64,000 nt of DNA from the NCBI GenBank assembly GCA_030549775.1, contig CM060180.1, positions 78,585,672-78,649,671 on the forward strand, given 5' to 3'. The position numbers and the translations under genes were made by a program. Below, in pieces: positions 34,226-45,343 of the stretch (positions within the stretch are counted from its first letter, which is position 1; each line of letters opens with the position of its first letter). The DNA comes from Tamarix chinensis. Taxonomy: Eukaryota; Streptophyta; Magnoliopsida; Caryophyllales; Tamaricaceae. The notes under the pieces are model-generated. The model was not told where the DNA came from, searched no databases, and saw nothing but the letters and a program-made list of their open reading frames with translations.

Positions 34226-34809
34226 TCACATGGATATTTATAATCTGAGATGATTGATTAATGATAGACTAATAGCTTTAAGGCCTTAAAAGTAACGATT
34301 GTTCATTATGACCTATTAATATTTGATTGACATGTTAAGTATGTGAATGTACAAAAGTGATTATTATGTATGCACCATTAATATCTGATTTACTTGTTAA
34401 ATATGTGAATGTATGAATGTGAATATTATTTTTACACCTATTGATATGTATGAATATAGTGGTGTATTGTGTGTTACATTGTGGGTCTACTTTTAAGTGT
34501 ATTTTGAAAGGGTTACTTAGTACCGTAGTACTGAAGGGTTCCGTTCGTGGGGCCCCTGCCTATTCAATAAGTAGTGTCCCTTACAAGTCCTTTCAGGTAC
34601 TATTCAAGTGGGCTCCCAGGAAAGAGCATAAGGAACTATCCAGAAAGTCATAGGGTTGTCCTCTTTCTCTTTTAAATTCTTGTCTCAATGTCTTCGTTGT
34701 TTTGTAACCACCACTAATGGATTTTATTCTCGTAAATTGTTTACTATGCTACTCTGATTTAAATATGTTTGAGTTTCTCGTAAGTTGTATTCTTCTCTTT
34801 TAGCCTTAG

Positions 34810-34855
34810 CACTTGGTACTAGAATGGTAAGAGTGAACCGGTATAATACTAAGTG
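34810..34855 (+). other. Terminal LTR hairpin (TG 5' LTR)
   Basis: CACTTGGTA pairs with the ATACTAAGTG side; decay (TATAATACTAAG) weakens the inner pairs. Confidence 0.5.
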
Positions 34856-34953
34856 TAGCGGTAATATCCCAAGAATTCACAATTTTTTTATTTTATTTCG
34901 GCTAATCATTTTAATAATAAAAAAAATCAGTAGTGAATTTTCGGGGTGTTATA

Positions 34954-35335
34954 AGTTGGTGTTAGAGCTTGTTTGAACTGCTCTTCCAATTTTAGACTTT
35001 TTAATGTAGTACTACATGTTGGTATCAAAGCTAGTTTCAACCTCTCTTTCAATTTCAAACTTTGTAAGTCAATACCACAAGCTTGTATTAGGGTTTGTTT
35101 TGACAACTCTTTCAATTTTTAACAATTTTAAGCATATACTACATCCCGGTCTCTAATCTGGTTTCGACCACTCTTGTAATTTCAATCAATTTAAGCTTGT
35201 ACCATGAGTTGGTATCAAATATTTTCTAAAAAACCTTTCTCTGCTTTTAATATTTTGAGTTGATACTACAAGTTAGTATTAAATTATTTAACGTAAGTTT
35301 TTCAACTTTAAATGACTCTTGTAAGGTTCCCCCCT
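34954..35335 (+). repeat. 63-base tandem array with primer-binding-site-like motifs
   Basis: Directly after the 5' LTR, six diverged units begin with motifs at 34957, 35020, 35083, 35147, 35210 and 35273, spaced 63, 63, 64, 63 and 63 bases. Unit 1 reads TGGTGTTAGAGC and unit 2 TGGTATCAAAGC; the plant initiator-tRNA(Met) primer site is TGGTATCAGAGC. Unit 5 reads TGGTATCAAAT; units 3, 4 and 6 are weaker. Between motifs lie CTCTTTCAATTT and TACTAC or TACCA. The best match is the second unit, not the one next to the LTR. Confidence 0.8.
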
Positions 35336-35475
35336 CCTATTTCTCTCTTGTTTTGGAAGACCAAGATTAGTCTTGAGAGTTAGGTATGGGTAGATTAAGT
35401 GACCTCGACTTAGGTCACCTAGCTTCAGAGAATAGAACCTTCCCTAAGAAGTTTCTATTTTACAACTAACTTGAA

Positions 35476-36475
35476 ATGGACCAAGACGACCTGGTCAACA
35501 ATCTAGAGAGGGCATTTGAAGTGCTCATGGGATTAGCTCTATGTTCCCTGATACCTCAACCTCAAATTGCTTTGCCTCTGACAAGTATTGGAGAGGATTG
35601 GCTCGATAGAGTTTTGCGTCATCAACCCCCGACCTACAACGGGAAAGAAGACCCCGTAGTCTTAGAAAGATGGATATGAGATTTTTATTGGACATTCGAG
35701 GTGCTCAACTGCCCTGAGGAGCGAAGGACAAACATCGCGACGTACTTCCTTCGAGGACCAGCTGACACTTGGTGGGAAGACATTCGAACCCAAGGAGGAT
35801 GAATAGCATCTTGGGAAGAGTTCAAGACTGCCATCTGTACGCATTTGTACATGAAAAGTCTCAAGAGAGCCAGACTCAAAGAATTCATTAAGCCAACGCA
35901 AAGGAAATTGTCAGTTCGAGAATATCTCGCAATATTTACAGAGCCATTACGGTTTGCCCCTGAATTCTTGCTAGCAAGGCTACAGTGGTTTTCCCGTTAG
36001 AGTAAGGACTTCACCTCAACATACAAAGCATGATGGACATCGATACTATCCATGATCCGAATACGGTGTTTGAATAGGCATGTGCCACCAATGCCTTCAT
36101 CTAGAAACAAGCCTCCATTCTAGGCAAGGGGAAGAACGAAGAGACCGAATCTGAAGAAAAGAGTTTTCATCGCAGTAGCAACGTTTTGTAAGCCCAACCT
36201 AAACCTCAATCTAAAGCTTGGCATAAGAAGACTCAGATTTCTCCTAGTGGTAAGGCTAGCAACAGACAAGACCGGTACTACCATTGTCACCATTGCAGAA
36301 GAGATCATCCAGGCAGGGATTACACGGGAAAACCAGTTCAATGCCACGACTGTGGATGACTTGGGCCTAAGAGCTTCAAATGCTATAGCGCACCCCATGA
36401 AGCAATCTAGAGGTTACAAAAACGATCGGATCTACAAAATCAAGCGTTGGGAGAAACCCGATCAACCTCGTTAAT
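35476..36475 (+). pseudogene. gag of TG with two zinc knuckles
   Basis: The frame opens MDQDDLVNNLERAFEVLMGL and continues QPPTYNGKEDP, then one stop, then NIATYFLRGPADTWWED, SWEEFKTAI, KEFIKP and EPLRFAPEF, the retrotransposon gag core. The C-terminal end has YYHCHHCRRDHPGRDY and VQCHDCG...SFKC, which are two zinc knuckles; the first lost its last Cys to Tyr and the second lost its His. Stops are near 35678, 35800, 36000, 36030 and 36350. Gag would package RNA; with no pol, mobility would need partner enzymes. Confidence 0.85.
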
Positions 36476-36592
36476 GGAAGCAAATGGGCAAGAGATCAAT
36501 CATGATGTAACCTCTTTAAGTTATCTATTGGGTCCCGCATAATTGTTGTATTATTAAGTTATGTGTATAGTTGTTTTCCCTAGTTAAGTAAG

Positions 36593-36700
36593 TTTTTCTT
36601 TAAGGGGGTAGTTACCCCAAGTAACTTAGAATTCCTCTTTGTATCCCTAGTGCTAAGGCATAAACTTCAGGGATAAAGTTTTTCTTTAAGCGGGATGTGA
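36593..36700 (+). other. Two polypurine tracts of TG
   Basis: TTTTTCTTTAAGGGGGTAG (36593-36611) and TTTTTCTTTAAGCGGGATG (36679-36697) are near copies. The second abuts the 3' LTR. Other doubled tracts here are 86-150 bases apart. Confidence 0.7.
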
Positions 36701-39364
36701 TGTAATCCCCCAAAATTTTTGATAACCTATAATTTATTAAATAGATTTTATTTGAGTTACATTAGCTTTTAAATTTATTTAATTTAATTATTAAATGGAT
36801 TTTTTAGTATATAAAATTGGATATAAATATTTAGTAAATTAAAACATATATTTTATTATTTTATCATGCCCTTTTTATTTAAATAATTTTACTAAAATTA
36901 TCCTTTTTAAACCCATATATTTAATTATATTAAATTAAATTATTAAATAAATTTATTACCCAAAAATATTGCATTTTATTATTTTAGAAATTAAATTATT
37001 TTATTCTTTCCCATTTTTCCTTTCCTTTTTTTCTCCTTTTCCTTCTCCTTTTTTCTCCTTTTTCTTCTTTATTTCTTTTTCCTTTTTTTTCCCTTGGGCC
37101 ACCGACACCCCGACCTACCTTCCTTCCCTATGCTTGGGCTGCAGGCTCGCTTCCTCTCCTCCCTCTCCTTCTCCCACGTGTGTCAACTGGACTGTCTCTC
37201 TTCTTTTTTTCTTTCCTTTCTCCCTCGACCGAGACAGCCCACTCCCCTTTTCCCCTTCGCCGACCTGCATGGACGAACTAGCCTCCCCCTCCTTTCTTTC
37301 TTCTTCATCATTTCTTTGACACTAATCCTGACCACCTCGGCCATCTCTAGCCGCACCACCTGCAACCCACCTCCCTCTACTGATCTCCCTATCTCTCTCT
37401 CTCTCTCTCTCTCGCCATTTTTCCTGCCCATCTCGGCCCCACCACCTCTCCCTCCCCTTGCCCATACCCCTCTTTTCCCCTCCCTCTCCCTACCATTCCC
37501 ATGCCCCTACCACACGACCACCACCCTACCGAGCCCCCTATCCCCTCCTATCTCTTACTCTTATTTTTCTTCTTCCCTCCCTATCTCATTCTTCCATTTT
37601 CGCGCCTCCCATGCCCTTCCCTGACCTTCTTTTCCTTCCTTTCTCCTCCTCCCATCTCCCTCCCTGTTTTGCTCCACTGCTCCTATTTTGCCGTAGCCAC
37701 CACTGCACTAGCCACCTGCACCACCCCTTACCACCCTCTACCTCACCCTGAAACCATCACACAACCCTTCAAGCACCCTGCGGCCTCCTTCTTCCTCTCC
37801 TCTTCTTTTCCTCTCCTTTTTCTCCCTTATCGGAAGCCACCCTACACCACCTCTTTTCACTGCTTCTGCTACCACCTGGGCTACCAAAGAAAACCATAGA
37901 TCCTCCTCTACGACCCCCACATCCCTTTTGTCTGAAACCACAACCTATAAGCCTTCATTTTCTCCATCCCTTTTCCTTCCTCCTAAGCCCCCTCCATCTC
38001 GCCTCATCTCGGCAGCTACCATTGCAGCCTCACTACAGCCTTTTCCGCCCTTAGCCACCTTCAATACATCCCTGGCCACCACCTACACCCCCTCTCCACC
38101 TCTGGACCCTTCCTTTACCCTAAATCCTCCCCCATCCACCTTCTATCCCCTCCCCAAATCCCTAACCTAAAAACACCACTCCCTCCTCCCATTATTGACA
38201 TTTTGAGCCTCTCCCCCTCATTTATTAGCATGCACCTCATGTTGCATGAGGGATGAGTTGCTAAAATTCTTAGTTTATTAAGTTACTGATTTTAGGGTAT
38301 AATAATATTTTAAGTTAAGTATTTGATTAATTAAGTGTTATAAAGTCTTATGCTTGGTTTTTCTTATTTCTAATATAGTAAATATTGATATCATTTTTAG
38401 GTATTGGTTTTGCTAATCAAAGCTTGAATCTTTAACTAGAATACCGATAAGGTTCATTTTTGTAGGAATTAAGGTAACTATTAAACCCCACTTAAATGCA
38501 TGGATAAACGTAAGTTAGCACATTAGGTTTTTAATATATTATTATGCTTGATATATGTTGTTTAATATAATATATGTAGTTTCTTGTGTTGATTGATAAA
38601 AAGGGAATGTGTTAGATTATATATGGAAATATTGCTTAAGGTAAGAGTTTGGTTATTAATGAAAGTGTTAATTATTAATCCATATTGTATTATGCTATTG
38701 TGATCATTAATGCATGGTTAATATTATAGTGAGCCCTAAGGGTATTTTAGTAATATGACTTGTGCAAGAATGTGGCGTAATATGTATAGGTGTTAATGAG
38801 TATTATATTAAATATAATGATTGTGGAGTTGAATAATGAGAATGGGGCATTATCATTTAAATTTCATGTAGTGGTAACAATTTAATGTAAGTGGTGTAAT
38901 AAGGCGCAAAATGGTAATTTGTAAGTGAAAAGGATAATATGGTAATTTTGGAAGTAAGGGGGTAAAATGCTAATTTTGGAGGCAAGGGTAAAATGGTAAT
39001 TTTAGAGGTAAAGGGGTAAAATGGTAATTTTGTAATTAAAGGAAAAATGGTAACTTTGTAATTAAAGGGAAAAATGGTAACTCTATAAATAAAAGGTAAA
39101 ATGATAATTTTTTAATTAAAGGGCAAAATGATAATTTGGTAATTAAAGGGTAAAATGGTAATTTTAAAATTAAAGGGAAAATGGTAATTTAAAATTAAAG
39201 GGCAAAATGATAATTTCAAAATTAAAGGACAATTTTATAATTAAAGGGAAAAATGGTGGTTTTGGGAGTATAGGGTAAGGCGGTACATTGGTAAATAAAA
39301 GGAAAATTTGGTAATTTTGAAAATGGAGAAAGGTAATTTGGTAATCTAACCAACTAAAGGGTAA
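36701..39364 (+). mobile_element. TG 3' LTR, left part
   Basis: It starts TGTAATCCCCCAAAATTTT, then AT-rich sequence, a CT-rich tract (37000-38180), the splice-bounded block (38401-38473) and the GGTAATTTTG minisatellite up to the Q insertion site GGTAA (39360-39364). The large ORFs at 36969-38170 are serine- and proline-rich artefacts of the CT tract. A weak TATA-like CCTATAAGCC lies near 37945. Confidence 0.88.
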
Positions 39365-41329
39365 TGTAATACCCCAAAAATTTCGAAAACCTATATTTTA
39401 ATAAATAACTTTTATTTGGAATAAAATTTGCTTTAAGATTATTTATTTTAATTATTGTATGGGTTTTAGAGTATGTAAATTTGGATAAGAGTATTTAATA
39501 AATTAAAAATAAATATTTTTCTATTTATCATATTATTTTATTTAAATAATTTTCCAAACTAATATTTTACCAACTTTATCCTTTTTTAACTAAAATATTA
39601 GATTAAAATAAAATAAATTAAATAATTTACCAAGGATATTATATTTAATGATTTAATAAATTAAATTAAATTATTTTTCCTATTTTTCCATTCCCCTTTT
39701 TGCCTTTTTTCCCTTTTCCCTCTTTCTTCTTTTCTTTTTTCTTTTTTTTCCCTTCTTCCCTCGAGCTGCCTCGCCAGGCCAGCCCTCTCCCCGCATGATT
39801 GGGCCAGGCCCATCCACCTTCTCCTTCTCGCGCCCACCCAACAGCCAGCCACCTCCTTTTCTTTTTTTTTCTGACCGGCCGGTCCAGCCGCTTGCCCAGC
39901 TTCTTCCTCCCTTCCTTCTTCTCCCACGCTCGACCAGCGCCCTCTGCCATGGTCGAGCATGCCACCGCCTACAACCTAGCCACCACCTACCTCCCTCTCC
40001 CTCTCTCTCTTCTCCCGTCATTTTCTTTCCTTTTCGAGCCAAACTGGCTCTTGGACCACACCCCGTGTGCCCCTGTTTCCTCCCCTCTTCTCCTCTTCCT
40101 TCTCCCTGCCACCCGACCACCCCTACCACCACTGCAGCACCGATCAGCCAGCCCTGCCCCCCTCTCTTCTCCCTCTTCTTTTTCTCCGTCTCCCCACCCT
40201 CTCATTCCCACATTTTTCGAGCCTATTCTCACTCCCTGAGCTACCTCTTATCTCCTTCCTTCTTCCTCCATTTTTCCCCATTTTTCTTATCACCGCTGCC
40301 CACCACCGCTTGAACCACCAAGCCCAACCCCTGTGCCGCCTACTGCCACCACCTACTACCACCCTGCACCACCACGAGACCCCCCAAGCCCTTTGAGCCC
40401 TACACTTCCTCCCTTCTCCACCCCTTTTCTTTTTCTCCCCATTTTTCCCCTTACCACCGAGCCACCTGCAACCGCCATTTCCACCGCCGTCCGGCCACCT
40501 CTACCACCACCCAACCCACCGTTCGACACCCTCCAACCCCCTCTACAACTGCCATGCCTTAGTTGGCCGAAAAAAACCCTTGCACCCCCTCCATTTTTCC
40601 CTCTCCTTTTCCTTCCTTCACAACCCCTCCCCCTCGACCCTTCTCGGCAGCCAACTTCGCCGCCTTGCCACCGCCGTATCCGCCACCCTATGCCACCGTG
40701 AAACCACCCTTAGCTTCCACCTACACCCCCTCTTCACTTCTACACCATTCCCCTTCCTTAGAACCTCCCCTAACCACCTTCTTTTCTAGCCTAAAGACCC
40801 TAACCCGAAAATAATAAATCTAACTTCCTTCACCCCCCCCCCTTCGAACCCTTTCACCTCTCATTTCTGCATGAAACTCACGCTGCTCATGGAGCGTGAG
40901 CTCCCCTTTATTTTGAAAATTACTTGGCTAAATTTTAAGGTATAATGGTATTTTATATTCAGTGTTCTATCAATTAAATTTTTATAAAGTTTTATGCTTG
41001 GATTCTTATTTCTAACATAAACATGATGGATATTATTTTGTAGGTATGTTAATTAAGGAAGGAGTTTGATTATTGATGGAAATGTTAAATGCTTGTGTAT
41101 GATGTATCATGTTGCTAATGCATGAATAATGTTATTGTCTAAGGGTATTTTAGTAATTATGCTTATGAGGTATGTGAATCAATGTATGTAGTTGCTAATG
41201 AGTATTATGTTGAATAATGACAAGTTGGTGGACTTAGATGATAAAAATGAAGTATTAATATCATTATTTTATGTAGTGTTAGTAAATTCATAAAAATGGT
41301 GAATAGAGGGGTTGAATGGAAATTTTATA

Positions 41330-42560
41330 AGTGAAAAGGGTATTTTGGTAATTTTTGAGATAAAAGAATAATATGGTAATTTTATGATTAAATGGCCAAA
41401 TGAGAATTTAATAAGTAAGTGGTAAGAATGGTAATTTTGGAAGTAGGGGTAAAATAGTAATTTTGGATGAATGAGGGCATTATGGTAAATTTGTAAGTAA
41501 AGGGTTAATATGGTAATTTTGGAGGTAGAAGGGCAAAATAGTTATTTCATAAGTAAATGGTAATATGGTAATTGTATAAGTGAATGGCGAAAAGGTAATT
41601 TATAAGTAAGAGGTAATATGGTAATTTGGAAAAGAAGGGCAAAGTGGTAATTATGTAAGGAAAGATAAAGATGGTAATTTTGGATGTGAAAGGATAAAAT
41701 AGTAATTTGTAAAGTAAAAGGAGTGTTATGGTAATTTTATAAATAAAAGGGTATTGTGGTAATTTTGTAAATAAAAGGATATTATGGTAATTTGAAAGTA
41801 AGGGGTAAAAGGGTAATTTTGAAGTTAAGAGGCTATTTATGGTAAACTTGGGAATAGGGGTAACTTGGTAATTATGATAACAATGAAAGATAATTTAGTA
41901 ATTAAATTATGATTGTAGAAGGGCAATTGGATAAGTATGATACTAGAGAAGGGTAATTTGGTAAATTAACCAATTAAAGGGCATTATAGTAATTATTAAT
42001 ATGGAGAAGGGTAATATAGTAATTATAAATATGGAGAAGGGTAAATTAATAATTATAATTATGAAGAAGGGTAAATTAATATTGGTAATTATGAAGAAGG
42101 GTAATTTGAGATTTATGATAATTAAAAAGAGAAATGACAATTAAAATAATTGAGAGGGGTAAAATGGTAATTATGATAAAGGAGAAGGGCAATTTGGTAA
42201 TTTATCCAACTGAAGGGGCAATTTGGTAATTTAGCCGATTAAAGGGTATAGTGATAATTATTTAACCAACTAAAGGGGCAAAATAGTAATCATGATAATG
42301 AAGGAGGGTAATTTAGTAATTTATCCAACTCGAGGGCAGTTTTGTAATTATAACAAGGGAGAAGGGCGATTTGGTAATATAACCAACCAAACGGGAAATG
42401 TGATAAGTGTAGTAATTATGAGGGGTGAAGGGTGATCTAAAAAGTGTAGGGGATAATTTGGTGACCTAAACCGTATAAGGGGTAATTTGGTAATTATGTA
42501 ACCAAAAGGGTAAGATGGTAATTTGGCGATGAAGGAATGGATACTTAACAATTATTTAAG
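41330..42560 (+). repeat. GGTAATTTTG minisatellite (Q)
   Basis: This 1.2-kb field has roughly 45 degenerate units of 24-30 bases built on GGTAATTTTGTAAGTAAAGGG and, toward the end, GGTAATTATGATAATGGAGAA. It is the longest copy of this array in the window. Confidence 0.85.
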
Positions 42561-42837
42561 TAAAGGGAAAATGAGTAATATGTACCTAACATGTCTTTGA
42601 GATTGTGGAACATTATAATATGATTCAAATAATGCTGATTAGCCAAGTAAGAGTATTTGATAATTAGTTTGGCCTTAATGAGTTCTCTGTGATATCCTGG
42701 ATAATCATCTGAATAAGAAACGAGTAATGATATCATAACAATTGAAAGTGAATAAGTATCGGATTATCATGCTTTTTCGTGATCACCTTAATTAAGACAC
42801 TATTACTTAAAGTGAAAGACCTCGAGATCGGGAATGG

Positions 42838-43130
42838 TGACTCCTTAGGGGTCGCTACCCTAAGGACGTGGTTTAGTCCACGATCATTTTGGTATTTGCT
42901 GGTGTGCCTTTGTGCCCTAGCCAGACCCTATATCTTACTCTTTCTAGCTCTACGGACCTAGTTAGGGGGTATGCATACTTATGGATTAGGTGTCCTTGTC
43001 GGTAGGGTGCTGAGTTAGCTTTATGCACCAGTACGAGCAGGGTACCTTTGTGTCCTTGGGTTTGTGGTTGAAGGGTATTGAGTAGTTGATATGCACCGGT
43101 ACGACCGGTGTACCTTTGTGTCCCGAGTTA
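42838..43130 (+). repeat. Hairpins and GCACCGGTACGA repeat in Q
   Basis: CCTTAGGG (42843-42850) and CCCTAAGG (42858-42865) form a perfect 8-bp stem, followed by GTGGTTTAGTCCAC, a 4-bp stem. Two units carrying ATGCACCRGTACGA and GGTACCTTTGTGTCC (RNA-code R = A or G) follow at about 43023-43056 and 43089-43123. Confidence 0.6.
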
Positions 43131-43239
43131 TTGATCTCCCGTTTGAGGCAAATAAATATGATTGATGTGCAGATAAAAGAAAGGAAAGATACTATTATTG
43201 AAAGTGGAATATTAATGAGCCGGGCCCAGATGATTATGA

Positions 43240-43715
43240 TATTGAGTACCGGTCCATCGGTTATAATAGTGGCTGGGAGCATTGTGCCCTGGATGATGAT
43301 TCTTATATATCCCAGTCCATCAGTTATAATAGTGGCTAGGAGCATTGTGCCCTGGATGATGATTCTTTATATATCCCGGTCCACCGGTTATAATAGTGGC
43401 CAGGAGCGTTGTGCCCTGGATGATGAGTTATATGTATTCCGATCCACCGGCAATAATAGTGGGGGTCCCGAGCTCAATAAAATCAATTATGTATGTGAAT
43501 AAGATTATGAAAAAATACTAATCACTTATAGTGGAACACCATGTGAGTCGGGGCCAGACCGGTCCACCGGCAAATAATAGTGGTCAGGTGCGTTCTGCTC
43601 TGTGTGTTTACTTTCTGGTTCACCGGCAATAATAGTGGTCAGAGGCATTCTGCCCTGTGTGTATACTTTCCAGTCCACCGGCTATAATAGTGGGGTTCTC
43701 GCACTCACATGGATA
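43240..43715 (+). repeat. Two-block AATAGTGG repeat (Q)
   Basis: Block one (43240-43480) has four units and ends GAGCTCAATAAA. Block two (43550-43720) has three units and ends GCACTCACATGG. Spacers carry GCATTGTGCCCTGGATGATG. Confidence 0.88.
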
Positions 43716-44227
43716 TAAAATATGATATTGATTGAATGATGATGGAATAATGGCTTAAGGCCTGAATGTATTGATCTTACACTATGACATGGCTTAAGGC
43801 CAAAAGTAGCGATCGTGACTTATAAATTATTATGTATGTTATTGTTATGTATGCATCTCTCATTATTCATCTATGTAGCTTGTATTATGTGTCGTATGCG
43901 GGCCTGTCTTTAAGTGTGGTATTAAAGGGTTACTTAGTACCGTAGTACTAAAGGGATTCCCTTTTGGGGCCTCTGCCTATTCAATGGGCAGTGCCCTTGC
44001 AGGTCTTTTCAGGTGCTACTCAAGTGGGCTACGGAAAAGAGAGTAAGGAATTATCCGGTACCATTAGGCTATTTCTCATTCTCATTTAAATTCTTGGTTT
44101 TAAATTTATATGTTATTACTGTAACCACCATTGGTGGATTTTATTCTGGTAAACGATTTGATGCGCTACTCTGATTTCAGTATGTTGAATTTCTTGCACA
44201 TTGTATTTAATTTTCCTTTAGCCTTAG

Positions 44228-44273
44228 CACTTAGTACTGGAACGGTATGAGTGAACCGGTCTGGTACTAAGTG
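44228..44273 (+). other. Terminal LTR hairpin (Q)
   Basis: CACTTAGTAC pairs perfectly with GTACTAAGTG over 10 bp, 95 bases before the LTR end. It is the best-kept copy in the window. Confidence 0.7.
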
Positions 44274-44368
44274 TGGCGGTAATACTCCCAAAGTTCATGA
44301 TTTATTTATTCCACTAATTTCCTTTTTATTAAAGAAATTTTTGAGTAGTGAATTTTGGGGTTGTTACA

Positions 44369-45343
44369 GGTAATTTGGTAATTTTGATAATAGGGAAGGA
44401 AAAATTGGTAATTTAACCAACTAAAGGGTAAATTGGTAATTATGATAATGTAGAAGGTTAATTTGGTAATTTATCCAACTAAAGAGGCAATTTAATAACA
44501 ACAAAGAAGGGAAATTCGGTAATCTAACCAACCAAATGGGAATTATGATAAGTGTAATAATTATGAAGGCTGATTAGAAACATAATAAGTGGGAGAGAGA
44601 GCTTGGTAACCTAAACCGAGTTAAAGTGTGGCAAAGAACAACTATATATAGGTTATATGCCTTGTTTTCCATGTGTTATGCCCTATTGTGTATTTTATGC
44701 TTAATGATTAATCATTTATAGCATAACTTGGAGTGAATGTATGCTTATATGACTTTTTTATGGCATGTGGATGATGATTATATTTCTTGTGCATACGTTG
44801 TTATGTGATATGACCCTCTAGGATATGCACGCTAGGATATTTAATGTGGTAATGTAGGATGGAAGGATGAAAAAGGAAAAATGGCAAAGTAAGATAACGA
44901 AGGGGAAGTAAGTTGGCTAACGTTGGTAGGAATGACCTAAATAATCCATGTTTCATGAGTGGATGATTAAAAGGGAACTTAAATAAAATGAAAGAGAGGG
45001 AGAATTGAGGGCTTGCATGGCATGGTTAGAGTTTGTATGGGGGTGAACTTTACGTATGGGAAGTTGCCTTAGGATGTGAGGAAGGTAATGGAAGAGTTGT
45101 TTGGGTGACAGGAGCCGTTGGGTGAAAAATAGTACGCTACTCTGATTTAAATATGTTTAAGTTTCTTGTAAATTATATTCTTCTCTTTTATCCTTAGCAC
45201 TTGGTACTAGAACGGTAGGAGTAAACCAGTCTGGTACTAAGTGTGGTAGTAATATCCCTAGAATTCACGGTTTTGTTATTTCGCTTCTACTAATCATTTT
45301 AATAAAATAAATTTTTTCAATAGTGAATTTTAAGGATGTTACA
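44369..45343 (+). mobile_element. TG 3' LTR, right part, with internal deletion
   Basis: The minisatellite continues from GGTAATTTGG to the terminus GGATGTTACA, which abuts G1 RT coding. At 45135/45136 (AGTAC then GCTACTCTG) it lacks the 1367 bases found at 33381-34747 in the 5' LTR, including both AATAGTGG blocks. The hairpin is kept at 45198-45243. Confidence 0.88.

Larger units (their letters stand above)
31823..34953 (+). mobile_element. TG 5' LTR, first 1.6 kb missing
   Basis: It matches the TG 3' LTR from 38334 onward (AGTGTTATAAAGTCTTATGC) and ends GGGGTGTTATA. The equivalent of 36701-38333, which includes the CT-rich tract, is gone. It retains 1.37 kb (33381-34747) that the 3' LTR lost, and it shows the pre-insertion state of the Q site (CAACTAAAGAGTAATTTGG near 32640). 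It has no gene. Confidence 0.88.
39365..44368 (+). mobile_element. Solo LTR Q (5.0 kb) with perfect target duplication
   Basis: It begins TGTAATACCCCAAAAATTT and ends GGGGTTGTTACA (5004 bases), with GGTAA on both sides (39360-39364 and 44369-44373). Joining the flanks restores the order seen in the TG 5' LTR near 32640-32670. It carries the full LTR plan: AT-rich start, CT-rich tract (39680-40840), minisatellite (41330-42560), AATAGTGG blocks and hairpin. It has no internal coding, so it is the product of LTR-LTR recombination. Large ORFs on both strands at 39661-40814 are artefacts. Confidence 0.95.
31823..45343 (+). mobile_element. GAG-only LTR element TG (holds solo LTR Q)
   Basis: The order is truncated 5' LTR (31823-34953), primer-binding-site array, gag, polypurine tracts (to 36700), and 3' LTR (36701-45343, interrupted by Q). 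The internal region is only about 1.75 kb and codes gag but no protease, RT or integrase. This is the layout of the TR-GAG class of plant non-autonomous elements. Its 3' end abuts G1 RT coding at 45344. Loss of pol by deletion cannot be excluded, but polypurine tracts follow gag within 130 bases. Confidence 0.8.

Noticed and set aside
42348..42551. Short ORFs in the GGTAATTTTG array, and others of 60-80 codons across LTRs
   Set aside because: They sit in repeats, have no family resemblance and no support from the other LTR copies.
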